This document shows, in pieces, positions 19,562 to 28,175 of a DNA stretch of 64,000 bases. Position 1 is the stretch's first letter; every line of letters begins with the position of its first letter. The translations under genes were made by a program, and so were the position numbers. Source of the DNA: Glycomyces buryatensis. Its GTDB lineage: Bacteria > Actinomycetota > Actinomycetes > Mycobacteriales > Micromonosporaceae. Where the stretch lies: contig NZ_STGY01000042.1 of assembly GCF_004912275.1 (NCBI RefSeq), positions 97,683 to 161,682 of the forward strand, read 5' to 3'. The notes beneath the pieces are model-generated. The model did not search any database, had not been told where the DNA came from, and worked only from the letters and a program-made list of their open reading frames with translations.

Positions 19562-19994
19562 GTTCCTGCGGATCTGGATGGGCGTGCTGCTCGCCCTGAT
19601 CGTCGTCCAGTTCTTCCTCGCCGGATACGGGGCGGTCGGAACCGGCGCGCTCGCGGACAATTACGCCATGCACCGCATGACCGGGACCCTCATCAGCGTG
19701 TTCGCGTTGCTGGGCCTCGTGTTCGCGGCGCTGGCGCGCTCGGGCGGGAAGCTGGTGGGCATGGCGGCGATCATCCTCGGACTGGTGCTGCTGCAACCGG
19801 TGATCGCGATGATCTCGATCGAGGGGACCATGGCCGGCCAGATCATCTTCGGCTTCCACGTCGTCAACGCCGTCGCCATTCCGCACGTGGTCGTGGGCGT
19901 CATGACCGCGGCCGGGAAGGCCAAGGCCGCCAAGGACTCAGGCGACTCCAAGGGTGGGGTCACCGACACTCCCGAGCCGGTCCCGGCCGGGTAA
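19554..19994 (+). CDS. DUF6220-type four-helix membrane protein
   Basis: 146 residues from the ATG at 19554, with four membrane helices at about 5-25, 42-60, 68-86 and 100-125, then a basic and polar tail rich in K, S and G. Motifs include YAMHRMTGTLIS and FHVVNAVAIPHVVVG, matching the DUF6220 family, which often accompanies alkylhydroperoxidase-like genes. An in-frame extension to 19482 would cover the previous gene and is less likely. The 8 bp overlap with the CMD gene suggests the two proteins work together, perhaps in membrane redox defence (inference). Confidence 0.75.
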   Translation: MLKFLRIWMGVLLALIVVQFFLAGYGAVGTGALADNYAMHRMTGTLISVFALLGLVFAALARSGGKLVGMAAIILGLVLLQPVIAMISIEGTMAGQIIFGFHVVNAVAIPHVVVGVMTAAGKAKAAKDSGDSKGGVTDTPEPVPAG

Positions 19995-20427
19995 AGACCC
20001 CTGTGCCACCGGCGCTCGGTCCCAATCGGACCCGAACGCCGGACCCGGCCGGGAGAAAACTCCCGCACCGCCGACGCAGCCCGGTATTCCCAGTACCACC
20101 GAAACCGCCAGGACCGGGCCGTGTTGACCAGGCACGACCTGGGTGCGGGAGCGTGCGGGCGGGCAGGCCGCGAGTCCCGCCCGCCCGCGCCCCTTGCGGG
20201 GGCGGCCCCACGGCACCGGGGCCGTCTCCGCAATGCATTGCGAGACAACCGTTGCGACTCAACCATTGTGAACCGGCCGCTTCGCGCTGGTTGTGTTGGT
20301 CGCGCCGGTTCCCTGGTACCGCTAGCCCTACCGAAAATCCGCCGGTGAGCGTCATTTCGACTGCGCCGCTTGCTTCATAGGTTTGGAGTGTCACTGCCTC
20401 CCAAGGAAACGGACAGTCCCGATCTCC
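19995..20427. other. Intergenic region with GC-rich hairpins
   Basis: The 433 bp between the DUF6220 and serine hydrolase genes carry no convincing gene. I see the stem GCGGGCGGG/CCCGCCCGC (20155-20184), the stem CGGCCCC/GGGGCCG at about 20203-20224, and two near-identical CCCGGCCGGG segments at about 19982 and 20045. The first 100 bp are probably the 3' end and terminator of the upstream transcript. The AT-richer part after 20240 may hold the hydrolase promoter. Confidence 0.4.
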
Positions 20428-22425
20428 ATGAAATCGAGCTTTCGAACGCGCCTGGCCACCGCGATCGCCGCGACGGCGGCGCTGGCCGCCGCGGCAACCG
20501 CCGCCGCCGTCATGATCGCGCCGCCCGCCTTCGCCCAGGATCCCGCCGACATCGAGGACTTCGACGGCATCGACGATGTCCTCGCGGATCTCTTGGCCGA
20601 GAACGACATACCCGGCGCGGCGGTCACGGTCGCGACCTCGGACACCGTCGAAACGTACGTCGCCGGAGTCGCCGATGTCGCCTCCCAGACCCCGGTCGAC
20701 GCCGAGGACACGGTCTTCCCGATCGACTCGGTCGCCAAAACGGTCACCGCGTCCATCGTCATGGACCTTGTGGACGAAGGCGTGCTCGACCTGGACGCGG
20801 ACGTCAATGACTACCTGAACGAAGTCGAGATCGAGGACACCTACCCCGGCGAGCCGGTCACGTTGCGCCACTTGCTCACCCACACTGCCGGCTTCGAGGA
20901 GCAGGTCATCGGCATCCTCGCCGACGACTCCGGCACCATCGCCGAACTCGAAGCCCTGCTGGCCGAGGACATGCCCCGCCGGGTCCGGCCCCCGGGCGAG
21001 GTGGCGGCCTATTCCAACCACGGACTCGCCCTCGCCGGGCTCGTGGCCGCCGACGCCGCCGGCGTCGGCGTCGGCGTCGGCGTCGAGTTGGACGAGCTGA
21101 TCACCGAGCGGCTGTTCGAACCGCTCGGCATGGATTCCTCGCACGCCGCTGCACTCACACCGAAAGCACTCCAGGAGCGGTCCGCGACCACGTACGGCCC
21201 CAACGGAATCGAGCCGGTCGAGCGCTTCGGCGACCCGCTCTACCCCGCGGGCGGGGCGGTCGCCACCGCCGCCGACATGGGTCGCTACCTGCAATTCCAG
21301 CTCGGCGATGGTGCACCAGTCTTCTCCGAGGCGACCATGGACGAGTTCCACTCCACCCAGTTCCGGCACGATCCCCGCCTGCCCGGCATGGCTCTGGCGT
21401 TCGCCGAGCGGTACCGGGGCGAGACCAGAATGCTCTCCCACGGTGGCGACGGCCCCGGCTCCCACAGTCTCCTGACGCTCGTGCCCGAGTCCGATCTCGG
21501 CGTGTACATCGTGGTCAACGGCGACGGCTGGAGAGGCGAGGGCGGCAGTGCGATCGCCGCCATCGAATCGGCGACCGACCAGATCCTGGACGGGATCCTC
21601 GGAGGCGAAGCCGGAGCCGCGGCCGACGGCCCCGCCGGGGCGGAAGCAGTGGAAGCACCCGCCGAGGCTGCCGAGGCCGCCGCGGGGACGTACCGCACCA
21701 CCCGCATGAACGACACGGACTACACCCGCCTGTTCCTCGCCATGGGATCGGACGTCACCGTCGAGGTCGACGGCGAAGGAACGGTGACGACGACAGGACT
21801 CTCCTACGATCCCGATGTCGCCGAACAGGAATGGGAGCCCGTCGGCGACGGGCTGTACCGCGAACGGGACGGTTCGGCCCTGATCGCCTTCGGGACTCTG
21901 GACGGTCGGACGGTGCTCTACAACGGCTCCGATGCCTTCCAAGTGGTGCGGTGGTACGAGAACGTCATGCTCCACCTGGGACTGGCGGCGGCCGGATTGG
22001 TTTTGCTGCTGAGCCAGTTGGTGTGGCCGGTGGTGGCGCTGGTCAAGCGCCTGCGTCGGCGAAGCTCCATCGAAGCCGAGCGCGGGCTGACCGGCCCGAA
22101 AGCTGCGACGGCGCTGGCGAGCATCACGGCGGTTCTCGCCGCGGGATTCCTCGCGGCCTTCGTCGCGGTGGCCGCCGACATGGATCAGTTGACGGTCGCC
22201 GTTCTGGAGGGATCGCCGCTGGTCAACCTGGTCTCGATCCCGATGCTGTTGGCGGCCTTGGGAACCGTGGCGATGATGTGTTGTGTGGTCATGGCCTGGA
22301 CCCGCCGCTGGTGGGGGAAGAGAAGAAGGGTTCACTACACGGTGGTGGTGCTCGGCGCGGTCGCCTTCACGGTTGTTGGCCACCTGTATCACTTCACGAT
22401 CGCTCCGCTGGCCCTGTTCGGGTAG
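20428..22425 (+). CDS. Serine hydrolase (beta-lactamase/PBP4* family) with membrane tail
   Basis: 665 residues. A signal peptide (1-36, ending PPAFAQ) leads to a class C beta-lactamase-like domain (about 40-380). Its SxxK motif is Ser101-Val-Ala-Lys104, with YSN at 195-197 and HGGDG from 338. The domain is followed by an alanine/glutamate-rich linker and a beta-strand region, then four membrane helices in the last 160 residues. Such enzymes are membrane-anchored D-alanyl-peptidases or esterases; resistance to beta-lactams should not be assumed. The ATG at 20428 gives the signal peptide; a TTG at 20383 is possible. A strong terminator follows. Confidence 0.9.
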   Translation: MKSSFRTRLATAIAATAALAAAATAAAVMIAPPAFAQDPADIEDFDGIDDVLADLLAENDIPGAAVTVATSDTVETYVAGVADVASQTPVDAEDTVFPIDSVAKTVTASIVMDLVDEGVLDLDADVNDYLNEVEIEDTYPGEPVTLRHLLTHTAGFEEQVIGILADDSGTIAELEALLAEDMPRRVRPPGEVAAYSNHGLALAGLVAADAAGVGVGVGVELDELITERLFEPLGMDSSHAAALTPKALQERSATTYGPNGIEPVERFGDPLYPAGGAVATAADMGRYLQFQLGDGAPVFSEATMDEFHSTQFRHDPRLPGMALAFAERYRGETRMLSHGGDGPGSHSLLTLVPESDLGVYIVVNGDGWRGEGGSAIAAIESATDQILDGILGGEAGAAADGPAGAEAVEAPAEAAEAAAGTYRTTRMNDTDYTRLFLAMGSDVTVEVDGEGTVTTTGLSYDPDVAEQEWEPVGDGLYRERDGSALIAFGTLDGRTVLYNGSDAFQVVRWYENVMLHLGLAAAGLVLLLSQLVWPVVALVKRLRRRSSIEAERGLTGPKAATALASITAVLAAGFLAAFVAVAADMDQLTVAVLEGSPLVNLVSIPMLLAALGTVAMMCCVVMAWTRRWWGKRRRVHYTVVVLGAVAFTVVGHLYHFTIAPLALFG

Positions 22426-22437
22426 CGGCTGCAGAAA

Positions 22438-22477
22438 GGCGCGCTTCCGCTTGCAATGGGAAGCGCGCCAGATTTTT
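22438..22477 (+). terminator. Rho-independent terminator of the serine hydrolase gene
   Basis: The arms GGCGCGCTTCC (22438-22448) and GGAAGCGCGCC (22459-22469) pair perfectly over 11 bp with a 10-nt loop, followed by AGATTTTT. It lies 13 bp after the stop codon. Confidence 0.85.
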
Positions 22478-22488
22478 GAGTTTGGGCC

Positions 22489-22560
22489 GACTACGCGATG
22501 TCTCCGGATTTGATGGCGGTCATGAGGCCGGTCCAGGAGGGGGCGTCAATGAGGAGGTGC
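22489..22560 (-). pseudogene. Probable DUF397 remnant
   Basis: The last residues of a minus-strand frame read HLLIDAPSWTGLMTAIKSG and end at a stop at 22489-22491. This resembles the C-terminus of DUF397 proteins, where a tryptophan is followed by a short amphipathic helix and a KxG end. Upstream the frame loses all similarity, and no XRE/DUF5753 partner is adjacent. It looks like a decayed copy of the module found intact at 53.5-54.6 kb. The rest of the gap up to 22735 shows no other gene. Confidence 0.4.
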
Positions 22561-22735
22561 GGGAACACGCCTGCGGCCTCACCATCGCCACCATCTGGAA
22601 AGGCACCGCCAGCGCCAACACCCCAGGCCGCACCGACCCCTGGCGCGAAACCCAACGCACCCACGCTGCCACCCGCATCGCCGCCACCCACGCCGTAGGA
22701 ACCATGCCCCTATCGGCTTCTTGGGTTCTGGCGCC

Positions 22736-23713
22736 CTAGTGGATGGAGTCGATGAGATATATGGAGTTACTGCTCCATTCGCAGACGGCCAGGCGGCCGT
22801 CAGGTGCCAGCGTGATTCCGGTGGGGCTGGAGAAGCCGTCGGCGATGGTGGTGCGGGTGCCGTCCGGTTCGATCATGTCCACGGTCGAGCCGCCGTAGTC
22901 CACGACGTAGACCGCGTCCCCTCCGGCGGGGGCGATTCCCGGACCGGGACTGCCCAGTTCGGTATTGACATGCACGGCTTCGAGATCGCCGCCGGAAACA
23001 AGCGACACACCGCCGGCGATATTACTGACCATGAGGTCGCCATTTTCCAGTTCCACCGCACCGACCGGGGTCTGCAATCCGGTGGCGACCACGCGGGTCT
23101 GCCCGTCGGCGTCGGCGGCGAGGATCTCGTTGGTCTGCCGGTTGGCGATCAAGAGCTCGCCGGCGGCGTTGAACGACAACCCGGCGGGAGTGGCCAGCCC
23201 CTCTACGAAGACCTCGGGCTCGCCGTCCTCGGTGAACCGCCACACCACGTCGCCGCTGTACGAGGCGGCATAGACCACTCCGTCGGCGTCGATCGCCAGT
23301 CCCGAAGGGCCGTTGAGATCGCTTGCGAAGGTGGTGCGTTCTCCTTCTGCGGTTACCCGTTCGATGGTTCCGCCCGACCAGTTCGCGATGTAGATCGAAC
23401 CGTCCGCGTCATAGGCCATGCCCACCGGCGACTCGAGGCCGTCCCATACCGCCTCGCCGGGCTCTTGCGGCAGGTCCGCCACGGTTCCATCGTCCGGCGG
23501 CGCGGGTTGGGATTCGGACGTCGTATTCGAGCTCTCGGCGGTGCAGGCGGCCGCGGCCAGGAGCATCGCCGTCGCGGGCCCGATGAGGAGGCGCCGTGCC
23601 CGGCCGGGTGTCGTCGCGCTGTTGGGGGTCGTCGCTCGGGATACCGTCTCCCGGCTGGGCGTCGTCGCCCACCTGGCCGGATTGATGAGTTGCTGGATGG
23701 CGGTCGGACGCAT
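22736..23713 (-). CDS. Beta-propeller (NHL/SMP-30-like) lipoprotein
   Basis: 325 residues. A long arginine-rich N-terminus leads to a hydrophobic segment and lipobox LLAAAAC at about 51-57, so the protein is probably a membrane-anchored lipoprotein. The rest is a six-bladed propeller with repeats of the form PVGMAYDADGSIYIANW, PSGLAIDADGVVYAAS, PAGLSFNAAGELLIAN and PTGITLAPDGRLAVCE. No enzyme active site is evident, so ligand binding is as likely as gluconolactonase activity. The ATG at 23713 has GGAGTGAG upstream. It is divergent from the broken MerR gene, which may once have controlled it. Confidence 0.82.
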   Translation of the reverse strand: MRPTAIQQLINPARWATTPSRETVSRATTPNSATTPGRARRLLIGPATAMLLAAAACTAESSNTTSESQPAPPDDGTVADLPQEPGEAVWDGLESPVGMAYDADGSIYIANWSGGTIERVTAEGERTTFASDLNGPSGLAIDADGVVYAASYSGDVVWRFTEDGEPEVFVEGLATPAGLSFNAAGELLIANRQTNEILAADADGQTRVVATGLQTPVGAVELENGDLMVSNIAGGVSLVSGGDLEAVHVNTELGSPGPGIAPAGGDAVYVVDYGGSTVDMIEPDGTRTTIADGFSSPTGITLAPDGRLAVCEWSSNSIYLIDSIH

Positions 23714-23833
23714 CGTGTGCTCACTCCGTCATGGCTCGGGGTCTGAATCCCTTCCGATGCTAAGGATTAGAGCGCGCTCGAAGTCAACCGCGAACGGTGG
23801 CTCAGTTCAGCTTGAGGTTTTAGAGTCACTGGT

Positions 23834-24251
23834 ATGACTATCGAACAACGCGAGACAGCGGTCGAGGGGCTCTCCGTGGCACAGATGGCCGAGGCCACCG
23901 GGGTGAGCGCATACGCTTCGCTACTACGAACGTGCCGGATTGATCCACGCCGTCGAGCGGACCTCCGGCAATCAGCGCCGCTACCGGGCCGCGGACATCG
24001 AGTGGGTGCGGTTCCTATTGCGGCTCAGAGAGATCGGGATGGGCATCGCCGGGATGCGCGACTACGCGCGGCTGCGCGCGCGGGGCGAGTCGACGTTGGA
24101 GGAACGCATGGAGCTCCTGGAGGGCCTCGACGCCGACATCGACGCGCAGATGGCCCGGTTGCAGGCCAACCAGCAGGCATTGCACGAGAAGATCGCGATC
24201 TATAAGGGCCAGATCGAACACCGAGACAGCCAGCGGACGGCCACCGCCTGA
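23834..24251 (+). pseudogene. MerR family transcriptional regulator, frameshifted
   Basis: The N-terminal frame encodes a MerR helix-turn-helix (GLSVAQMAEATGVSA). It then loses frame at about 23909-23912, where HTLRYYERAGLI would be expected. That motif and the rest (ERTSGNQRRYRAADIEWVRF, then LREIGMGIAGMRDY and a coiled-coil end) continue in another frame to the stop at 24251. Two bases appear to be missing beside GTGAGCGC, or one is extra. Intact, the protein would be about 138 residues. A sequencing error must be excluded before calling it dead. The last part resembles MerR proteins of the redox/aldehyde-responsive type. Confidence 0.75.
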
Positions 24252-24347
24252 ACCTGGACGACGCTCGACCATGACGGACCTGGCCGGTGTCGGCCCCTTG
24301 CTACCGCTGGGGACTTCGGTTCGCCGGATTCCTGGTAGAACCATGAG

Positions 24348-25520
24348 ATGTCCTCTCCTCCGGATAGTGTTGACAGCCCCCAAGATCAGAAGACAATCCG
24401 CCACCTCCGAACGTGGGTAGCTGCTTGGCTGCGATGGGGGCTCAGCGGCAATGTGGAGCGCTGGTTGCCGCTTCGACTGTCGCTGCATGTGTTGCTGATG
24501 GTGGGTCTGGCCGGGCTGGCGGCGGTCGTGCTGTGGGACTTCTTCGCCGCACGGTTCCCCTCGCCGCTGCCCGCCGATCTGAAGGTGGATGTCGTCCGCC
24601 TGGTCATGTATGTCATTGCGGGCCTTGGTGGAGTCGTCGCATTGGTCATCGCCTATCGCCGCCAGCGCTTGGGGGAGGCTGCGGCCACGCTCGAGCTGGC
24701 CGCGGACTCGCGTGAGCAGACCAAGGCGTTCAACGAGCGATTCGCCGCAGCAGCTGAGCAGATGTCCTCTGACAAGGCTGCGAACCGGCTTGCCGGTGTC
24801 TACGCGATGGCGAGTCTGGCTGACGGCTGGGACCAGGGCCGTCAGACGTGCATTAACGTCTTGTGCGCCTACATGCGGTTGCCGTACGACCCGCCCGAGG
24901 AGGCTCCAGACCTTGACACCAGCGACGCTCGAGAGGATCACCAGGAGCGTCGTGCGGAACGCCAAGTGCGCCGCACGGTCATGGACGTCATCGGGGAACG
25001 GCTTCGTGGATACCCGGTCCCGGGCAAGACCTGGCACGGCCACGACTTCGACTTCTCTGGCGCCGTAATCGACATGGGCAACCTACGACAGATCAAGATC
25101 ACCGGAGGCCTTGTCGACTTCCGCGGAGCTGAGTTCTCCAGTGGCCGAGTCAATTTCAACAAGGCTGTGTTCTCCGGCGGCCTGGTCGACTTCGACGGGG
25201 CTAAGTTCTCGGGCGGCCTGGTCGACTTCCGTGCAGCTGAGGTCTCTCGTGGTGAGGTTTCTTTCGTCAGGGCTGAGTTTTCCAGTGGTGAAGTTTCTTT
25301 CTTCGCAGCTGAATTCTCCGGCGGACTGGTCTATTTCTACAGAGCTGCGTTCTCCGGCAGCCAGGTCGACTTCGGCAGCACTAAGTTCCTCGGCGGCACG
25401 GTCGATCTTCGGGGGCCTGGGGAATGGTCGACTCCGCCCATGTTCGATGCATTTCCGGAGGGAAGGCCAGCGGGGCTGCTACTGCCCGACCTGGCGACCG
25501 ACCAGACGCCAGATGCATGA
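24348..25520 (+). CDS. Membrane protein with C-terminal 12-residue solenoid repeats
   Basis: 390 residues. Two membrane helices (about 43-66 and 83-103) are followed by a cytosolic helical region containing FNERFAAAAEQMSSDKAANRLAGVYAMA, then eight and a half 12-residue repeats at 253-356 (consensus V-x-F-x-x-A-x-F-S-x-G-x). The repeats relate to pentapeptide-repeat proteins, which fold as right-handed beta-helices, but here the period is 12 rather than 5. The end LRGPGEWSTPPMFDAF is shared by similar actinobacterial proteins. The helical region recurs in Streptomyces pentapeptide-repeat proteins. Function unknown; a scaffold or binding role is likely. Confidence 0.8.
   Translation: MSSPPDSVDSPQDQKTIRHLRTWVAAWLRWGLSGNVERWLPLRLSLHVLLMVGLAGLAAVVLWDFFAARFPSPLPADLKVDVVRLVMYVIAGLGGVVALVIAYRRQRLGEAAATLELAADSREQTKAFNERFAAAAEQMSSDKAANRLAGVYAMASLADGWDQGRQTCINVLCAYMRLPYDPPEEAPDLDTSDAREDHQERRAERQVRRTVMDVIGERLRGYPVPGKTWHGHDFDFSGAVIDMGNLRQIKITGGLVDFRGAEFSSGRVNFNKAVFSGGLVDFDGAKFSGGLVDFRAAEVSRGEVSFVRAEFSSGEVSFFAAEFSGGLVYFYRAAFSGSQVDFGSTKFLGGTVDLRGPGEWSTPPMFDAFPEGRPAGLLLPDLATDQTPDA
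25104..25415 (+). repeat. 36 bp tandem coding repeats
   Basis: About eight and a half imperfect 36 bp units encode the 12-residue solenoid repeats of the membrane protein. Units differ mainly at the two residues after each aromatic position. The period is a multiple of three and stays in frame throughout, so copy number could vary without breaking the gene. Confidence 0.75.
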
Positions 25521-25579
25521 GCAAGATTCGCTCCGGGGACTCAACTGGATCGGTGGCGGGCCAGCGCTAGAGTCTGGCC

Positions 25580-26626
25580 ATGACTGAGCCTCAGGTGGAT
25601 GATGCGACCATGCAATTGGGCACCGTCCCTGAGCCGCAAGCGAAACGGAAGCCCTGGTATCGCTCTCGCGTCTTCCGGGTCTTCTCCTGGGCTGCCTCTG
25701 CCGGGGTCGTTATCTACACGGTGGTCCGCCTGTTCGGGCTGGAGACCGGGTGGATTCTCGGGACCACCATCGCGTTCGTCCCATATGCCGCCGCACTCGC
25801 TCTCGTCGGGGCCGGAGTCCAAGCCGCGTTCCGCCACTGGGCCGCCGCCATCGTCTCGGCCGCCGCCGCGCTCGCCATGGTCGCCGTCGTCTCGCCCCGC
25901 CTGTTCGCCGATGACCAACCCGCCGCCTCGGGTCCGGAGTTGACCGTCATGTCCGTGAACCTCTATGTGGGCGTCGCGAACCTGGAGTACGTGATGGAAC
26001 TGGTCGAGGAGCACGAGCCCGATGTGCTGTCCGTCCAGGAGTTCACGCCCGGCGCCATGGACACCCTCGCCGAGCTCGGGCTGGAAGACCTCCTTCCGCA
26101 CGTCATCGCCGAGCCCGGTGATCAGGCGATCGGGACCGCGCTGTACTCCGCGCATCCGCTGGAGCGACTCGAAGAGATCGAGCCGGGCGGGATCTTCTAC
26201 CAGCCCGCCGCCGAGATAACCCTGGAAGACGGCTCGAAGGCCCGCTTCATGGCCATCCACACCGCCGCGCCCGCCAGCGCCGAGCGGGTCCCGCAGTGGG
26301 AGGCCGACTTCGCGGTACTGCCGCGCCCCGAGGAGGACGTGCCGTGGATCCTCGCCGGGGACTTCAATGCCACGCTGGATCACGACCTGCTGCGCGACCT
26401 GATCAGCACGGGTTACACCGATGCCGCCGACGCCACCGGTTCTGGGCTCGACATGACTTGGCGCCCAATCGAGGGCGGTTATCTCAATGGGATCGTGCGC
26501 CCGCCCGCGGTCGCGCTCGACCACGTCCTGGTGGATGAGCGAGCCGCCGTGCACAGTTTCGAGGTCCTGGACAAGGACGGCAGCGACCACGCTCCCGTGG
26601 TCGCCCACATCCAATTGCCGGGTTAA
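25580..26626 (+). CDS. Membrane-anchored endonuclease/exonuclease/phosphatase family protein
   Basis: 348 residues: a short cytosolic N-terminus, three membrane helices (about 33-52, 58-80, 85-107), then an extracytoplasmic EEP domain. Its catalytic signatures are SVNLYVG, the metal-binding Glu in LSVQEFT, ILAGDFNATLDH with the catalytic Asp and Asn, and the terminal SDHAPVVAHI. EEP enzymes cleave phosphodiesters in nucleic acids, sphingomyelin or inositol phosphates. Three N-terminal helices plus EEP are common in actinobacteria and the substrate is unknown. The ATG at 25580 lies 59 bp after the repeat-protein gene. Confidence 0.87.
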   Translation: MTEPQVDDATMQLGTVPEPQAKRKPWYRSRVFRVFSWAASAGVVIYTVVRLFGLETGWILGTTIAFVPYAAALALVGAGVQAAFRHWAAAIVSAAAALAMVAVVSPRLFADDQPAASGPELTVMSVNLYVGVANLEYVMELVEEHEPDVLSVQEFTPGAMDTLAELGLEDLLPHVIAEPGDQAIGTALYSAHPLERLEEIEPGGIFYQPAAEITLEDGSKARFMAIHTAAPASAERVPQWEADFAVLPRPEEDVPWILAGDFNATLDHDLLRDLISTGYTDAADATGSGLDMTWRPIEGGYLNGIVRPPAVALDHVLVDERAAVHSFEVLDKDGSDHAPVVAHIQLPG

Positions 26627-27379
26627 TCCCCCACTCCCAAACACACAGCCTCCGGCCCGACCGGTCGAACCGGACCGCAGGGTGACGGGGGGAAACGGCC
26701 GAGGGGCAATGCTGTTCAGTGAGTGCGTCGGAGCGGGCGCGGGTGGCGGGTTTGGTGGCGGGTTTGGTGGTGTTGTGGCGCTTGGGGAGGCCTGCATTGG
26801 GGGTGGGGGCGTTGGCGGGGGTGGTGCCTGCGGAGGGCCCGGCTGCGCTAAAGGCATCGGCGACGAAGGCGTGGACGTGGCGGGTGTCCGTCTGCGGGGC
26901 AGGGTCTCTGGGGTTCGGGCGGGCGGCACGCCCGGTCTGGATGTCGGACCTGTCGGGCACGGTTGCAAACGGGGGCCCTCAGTGGGCGACACGCCCGGCC
27001 GCAGGGTGCGAGGGTGCGGGATGCGGTGGCGGTCGTGGCGAGAGGTGTTGGGCCGCAGCCACTCCACGAGACTGATGTGACCGGCGTCTCTTTGTCGTTA
27101 GTGGATCGGGTTTTGTCGTAAAAGTAGTATAGAGGTACGCACAGGGATATGGAATCCGTACAGGTGTCGAGTAGGTGCAAGCAGACTACGCCAAGCCTCT
27201 GGCCGAGACGCCGCCTGACAGGTTCCGAGAACGACTGGCCTCTTGCATGGGCGGGGTGTTCTCAGTCCCGAGTGCTATCGGGTCCCGCGGTCCTCCGCGC
27301 CCTTCATGGGCCGGTGTAGGTGGGAGACGGCCTTGTCGGGATCACCTCGACTTGGCGGCACGTGTCCTGAACGAGGCAC
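26627..27379. other. Intergenic region, first part: no gene recognised
   Basis: No frame here shows a recognisable family or normal actinobacterial codon use. At 26735-26840 the plus strand is G/T-rich with short runs of GGCGGGTTTGGT. A patch of lower GC with two TTTGTCGT copies (27091 and 27112) lies at 27085-27175 and could hold a promoter. A minus-strand frame reading HVHAFVADAF near 26870 looks like a fragment of a decayed gene, but I cannot name it. Confidence 0.4.
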
Positions 27380-27880
27380 ACCAGCACACGCGATGCAACG
27401 CCGACCATAGCGGGAGTCACGTGAGCACCGGGCATACACGCGAAGCAGCGCCCTGTTCGCCAGGGGCAGTGGAGCGTGCCGGGCCTAGAGGCGAAGCATG
27501 CCCTCCAAGGAATGACCCGCGGAGCGTGCCGGACCTCCACGCGAAACACGCCCCTCTAGGGAGGGGGATGTGACGCGTGACAGGCGAAGGACGAGGCGCC
27601 TCCTCGACCGAACCCGCCCGCACACCGGACGGGACATGGGAAGGAAGCGACCAGGAACATGACCGGACCGACCGGTCAGGGCGATGCCCGCTGAAGGGGG
27701 CTTCGCACGGACGGACCGGTCAGCGGGATCCTCGTTGATCGGCATCGTTCCACCGGAACGGACCGGTGAAAGGGATGGTCTCCGGTGGCGTTTGCTCGGT
27801 CGGGACCGACCGGTGCAAGTGATGCCCCCCGATGGGCTGCACCTGGCCGGAACCGACCGGCCCGGGCCGCGAAGCCCCTC
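27380..27880. repeat. Degenerate tandem repeat array, period about 47-50 bp
   Basis: Two blocks are visible. In the first, the core GCGA(A/T)GC recurs at 27390, 27440 and 27491, with a variant GCGAAAC at 27541 (spacing 50, 51, 50). In the second, the core ACCGGT recurs at 27671, 27715, 27762 and 27809, with ACCGGC at 27856 (spacing 44, 47, 47, 47). It is followed by a G-A-T-G at fixed distance and preceded by CGGAAC(G/C)G. Periods are not multiples of three, so this is not a coding repeat. Unit sequences are 50-70 percent alike by eye. Function unknown. Confidence 0.6.
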
Positions 27881-27980
27881 AGAGGAAGGGCACGACCGAC
27901 AGTCGCGAAGGCCGAGCACCGAGGGCCGAGAGGCCGATGTGTGATGCCCGAAGCGGGACACGGGAAGGGAGGCAAGACGA

Positions 27981-28025
27981 CCATGACAGCCATGCAGACC
28001 ATGACGACCATGACGACCATGACGG
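27981..28025 (+). repeat. 9 bp microsatellite (CCATGACGA)
   Basis: Five tandem copies of a 9 bp unit: CCATGACAG, CCATGCAGA, CCATGACGA, CCATGACGA, CCATGACGG. It lies between the two larger repeat arrays and is not inside a credible gene. Confidence 0.8.
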
Positions 28026-28175
28026 ACCCGAGCTCGAGCTCGACGGCCCCTCGGGACCGCCCCCGCCGACAGTCCCGCACGGACGGCCCGGCGTTGGAGG
28101 CCACCGGCCCCGGCCAGGCCCCCACCACATCGCAGACCGGCCCCGGCCAGCACCCCCACCGCACCGCCGACCGGC

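Noticed and set aside
20428-22425. Beta-lactam resistance gene
   Set aside because: The SxxK and YSN pattern is shared with many peptidases and esterases; nothing shows antibiotic hydrolysis.
23905-23925. Programmed ribosomal frameshift in the MerR gene
   Set aside because: No slippery heptamer or downstream stem is visible, and MerR proteins are not known to use frameshifting.
26700-27080. Glycine-rich protein genes on either strand
   Set aside because: Low-complexity translations, no ribosome site, and no codon bias typical of the neighbouring genes.
27380-27880. CRISPR array
   Set aside because: The repeats are degenerate and short, no invariant repeat-spacer division exists, and no cas gene is nearby.
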